Shown: piece after piece, positions 5,090 through 6,850 of the stretch | Layout of the letters: each line of letters begins with the position of its first letter | How positions within the stretch are numbered: the stretch's first letter is position 1 | Assembly: GCA_003448835.1 (NCBI GenBank) | Contig: DLXM01000009.1 | Coordinates: 1-6,850, forward strand | Direction: 5' to 3' | Source of the DNA: Bacteroidota bacterium | Lineage (GTDB): Bacteria > Bacteroidota > Rhodothermia > Balneolales > HLUCCA01 | Length of the DNA stretch: 6,850 nt | Program-made: the position numbers and the translations under genes | The notes under the pieces: model-generated | Databases searched by the model: none | Told to the model about the DNA's origin: nothing | What the model saw: the letters and a program-made list of their open reading frames with translations, nothing else

Positions 5090-6520
5090 ATGGATTACTT
5101 GATAAATTTAGGTTCATTTTTTTGGTATTCGTTGATTATTCCGATTGCCATCTGGACTATGTTTGCTTTGCCAATCTGGTGGATAGGGAAGTTTATCAAA
5201 ACCCATCCTATGATTTCATACTACTCGAAACTGGTATTGTTTTTTTCTCTACCGGTTTCGATCGTCGTATATAATTTGATGGGTTTTTTGGGGACAAATC
5301 TGATGCAATTGCTGGGTTTTACGCCCACTACTGATGTATTCGGACAAATTATTTATTTGCAGGAAATCGTCGTAGGAAATCAGGAGTCCGGTTCAATTTG
5401 GTTGTTGGTCACCGGGTTAGTAGCATTTGGCGCTGGATTAATGATCTTATTTGGCGTTTATAAGTTGATCATTTCAATGGTTGAGATTCAACAATTCCGT
5501 AAAAATGGGGTTTTGACAGCTTTTGATACTGATATTGAGTCATTATCTGAAGTGCAAAATCGCTTAAATGTTCGTAAAAGGATTTCGCTTTATAGATCTG
5601 ATGTGGCTGAGGTACCGTTTACATTTGGATTCACCAAGCCGGTGATTGTAATTCCGAATTTGGTTTACCAGGAAAATCAGCTCCGATCAATTTTAACTCA
5701 TGAAGTGATTCACATCCGCCGGGGTGATTTTTTACTTCATTGCTTTGAGCATGTCAATTTAGCGGTTTTTGGGGTCCATCCGTTGGTCCGGGTTCTGGCT
5801 AAAGAAATTCGTGAATTACGCGAAATGACATGTGATGCGATTGTATTAACAGATTCGATGTTCAAGGCATCGGAATATGCGAATCTGCTATTTGAATTTG
5901 CGCGCGCAAAACAGGAACCCAAACTTTCTGCAGCTTTATCGATGGCTGTGAAAGAATCTAAAGTTAAAGAAAGGATAAATCAGATGAGGTTTTATAGCAG
6001 GTCGGCTGAGGACTTGAACAGAATTCAGCGAAAAGGATTTGGTATGTCGATTGCAATTTTTGTTGTCATGATAGGATTTGTAGCATGTACCGAATCAGCG
6101 TTTAAAGATGGTGGAGCGGATAATGTAGTTTCACCAAATTTACAAGAAGAAAGTGCAGCTGAGCGGGCTGAAGCGTTACAATTTGAACCAAAGATGAACG
6201 ACGATGAAACCTTTATTGTCGTTGAGCAAATGCCTGAGCCAATTGGTGGCATGAAATCAATTTACGATAAGGTTGAATATCCTGATATAGCTCGAAAAGC
6301 CGGAATTGAAGGACGTGTTGTTGTTCAGTTCGTGGTTGATGAGACTGGTAAGGTTGTAGATCCACACGTCATTCGAGGAATCGGTGGTGGGTGCGATGAA
6401 GCTGCAATTGCCGCTGTTGCAGGAGTTGAATTTACACCAGGATATCAACGAGGTGTCCCTGTAAGAGTTCAATTCCAGTTGCCTATCGTGTTTAGATTAC
6501 AAAACACAAGTGAGGGATAA
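5090..6520 (+). CDS. M56 (BlaR1/MecR1-type) membrane metallopeptidase with C-terminal TonB domain
   Basis: This 476-residue protein joins two modules. The first is an M56 membrane protease: hydrophobic segments at about 10-35, 47-66 and 103-127, the family motif VPFTFGFTKPVIVIP (175-189), the zinc site HEVIH (H204, E205, H208) and a downstream REMTCD (244-249) with E245 as likely third ligand. A fourth membrane segment (about 317-334) leads to a low-complexity acidic linker (335-380). The second is a TonB_C-like domain (about 385-470): VEYPDIARKAGIEGRVVVQF (395-414), the DETGKV turn (417-422), FTPGYQRGVPV (448-458) and LPIVF (464-468). By BlaR1 topology the protease faces the cytoplasm and the TonB-like domain the periplasm, where BlaR1 carries its penicillin-sensing domain. 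It probably senses an envelope signal and inactivates the repressor encoded 12 nt upstream. The TonB-like part might instead interact with outer-membrane receptors; TonB itself is not implied, since there is no long proline-rich spacer. Confidence 0.93.
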   Translation: MDYLINLGSFFWYSLIIPIAIWTMFALPIWWIGKFIKTHPMISYYSKLVLFFSLPVSIVVYNLMGFLGTNLMQLLGFTPTTDVFGQIIYLQEIVVGNQESGSIWLLVTGLVAFGAGLMILFGVYKLIISMVEIQQFRKNGVLTAFDTDIESLSEVQNRLNVRKRISLYRSDVAEVPFTFGFTKPVIVIPNLVYQENQLRSILTHEVIHIRRGDFLLHCFEHVNLAVFGVHPLVRVLAKEIRELREMTCDAIVLTDSMFKASEYANLLFEFARAKQEPKLSAALSMAVKESKVKERINQMRFYSRSAEDLNRIQRKGFGMSIAIFVVMIGFVACTESAFKDGGADNVVSPNLQEESAAERAEALQFEPKMNDDETFIVVEQMPEPIGGMKSIYDKVEYPDIARKAGIEGRVVVQFVVDETGKVVDPHVIRGIGGGCDEAAIAAVAGVEFTPGYQRGVPVRVQFQLPIVFRLQNTSEG

Positions 6521-6547
6521 GTAAAATTATCTACTTATTGTTTCTAA

Positions 6548-6579
6548 GGGATATCAACAATGTTGGTATCCCTTTTTTT
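6548..6579 (+). terminator. Strong intrinsic terminator after the repressor-protease cassette
   Basis: GGGATATCAAC (6548-6558) pairs with GTTGGTATCCC (6562-6572) as an 11-bp stem with one G-U pair and an AAT loop, followed by seven T (6573-6579). It lies 28 nt after the M56 stop. There is no matching T-run in the other direction, so it mainly ends the plus-strand transcript. The remaining intergenic bases to 6644 show nothing else. Confidence 0.92.
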
Positions 6580-6644
6580 ATGTAAGGATTTCGGGCGATT
6601 TTGTTTTGCGATTGTATTGAGTCTATGGGAAAAATAACCTCTAT

Positions 6645-6850
6645 TTATGCTTTTTTCTTTCGCGGAAGAAATGGAATTTTTAGCATGTGGCTAATTTCTG
6701 AGTGTTCGTGCGGATTTGGATGGGTGTTTACACCGTATTTGATTTCATCTGGACGCAGTGTAGTGAATGTGCCAAAAATTCGATCCCATATTGAAAAAAT
6801 GTTGCCGTAGTTGGAGTCTGTATAGGGTTGGACGTAATGATGGTGCACTT
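6645..6850 (-). CDS. Sterol desaturase/fatty acid hydroxylase family protein, C-terminal part (runs off right edge)
   Basis: The last 67 residues are in the window, and the 5' end lies beyond it. The visible sequence opens with VHHHYVQPYTDSNYGN, which fits the last histidine box (HxxHH type) and the NYGN motif of membrane di-iron hydroxylases, and continues with IWDRIFGTF, the family's near-terminal signature. KYGVNTHPN and a basic end (RKKKA) follow. Family members are integral membrane oxygenases that hydroxylate or desaturate lipids such as sterols, carotenoids or fatty acids; the substrate cannot be told from this fragment. The gene converges on the M56 gene, with 124 bases between the two stops. 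An overlapping plus-strand reading frame at 6601-6810 is an antisense shadow. Confidence 0.9.
   Translation of the reverse strand, partial: VHHHYVQPYTDSNYGNIFSIWDRIFGTFTTLRPDEIKYGVNTHPNPHEHSEISHMLKIPFLPRKKKA

Noticed and set aside
4691..6520. Beta-lactam resistance locus
   Set aside because: Only the regulator and protease are present; there is no beta-lactamase or PBP gene, and the sensor lacks a penicillin-binding domain.
6601..6810. Plus-strand open frame of 69 codons near the right edge
   Set aside because: It is antisense to the hydroxylase C-terminus, whose IWDRIFGTF and NYGN motifs are clear.

Overview
The window reads as an ordinary chromosomal stretch of a moderately AT-rich Gram-negative bacterium, most likely from the Bacteroidota / Rhodothermota / Balneolota (FCB) assemblage. 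This is inferred from an M56 (BlaR1-type) membrane protease fused to a TonB C-terminal domain, a lipoprotein with two FKBP domains, and a weak or absent Shine-Dalgarno sequence before several genes. A few genes (mscL, the PspC gene, the M56 gene) do have clear Shine-Dalgarno sequences, which argues against a strict Bacteroidia genome. No phage, IS element, CRISPR array, tRNA or rRNA is visible.

Layout. Positions 1-4547 hold six genes, all on the minus strand. In transcription order they are mscL (large mechanosensitive channel), a 298-base spacer with several small repeats and a terminator-like hairpin, a class II-type DNA photolyase, a 61-residue PspC-domain membrane protein, a shortened and degenerate Gfo/Idh/MocA-like protein, a lipoprotein with tandem FKBP prolyl isomerase domains, and the N-terminal part of a PhzF-family isomerase that runs off the left edge. 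From 4700 to 6520, on the plus strand and divergent from mscL, lies a two-gene regulatory cassette: a BlaI/MecI-type winged-helix repressor and an M56 metallopeptidase carrying a TonB_C domain. A strong intrinsic terminator (6548-6579) follows. The C-terminal part of a sterol desaturase/fatty acid hydroxylase family protein enters from the right edge on the minus strand.

How the genes may work together. The repressor and protease form the known BlaI/BlaR1 logic: a membrane protease responds to an extracytoplasmic signal and causes removal of a dimeric repressor. A 16-bp dyad, TACTA-N6-TAGTA, sits between the -35 and -10 of the cassette's own promoter, so autoregulation is a good inference. 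No beta-lactamase or penicillin-binding protein gene is in the window, so the target is unknown. The minus-strand genes look like separate or loosely coupled housekeeping and stress functions (osmotic shock, UV repair, envelope protein folding). PspC/Gfo-like (23-nt gap) and FKBP/PhzF (13-nt gap) are the two pairs spaced as likely co-transcribed units.

I do not see a clearly new multi-gene system. The best leads are the M56-TonB_C/BlaI cassette with its dyad operator, the Gfo/Idh/MocA-like protein that seems to have lost its catalytic signature, and the structured leader of the photolyase gene.
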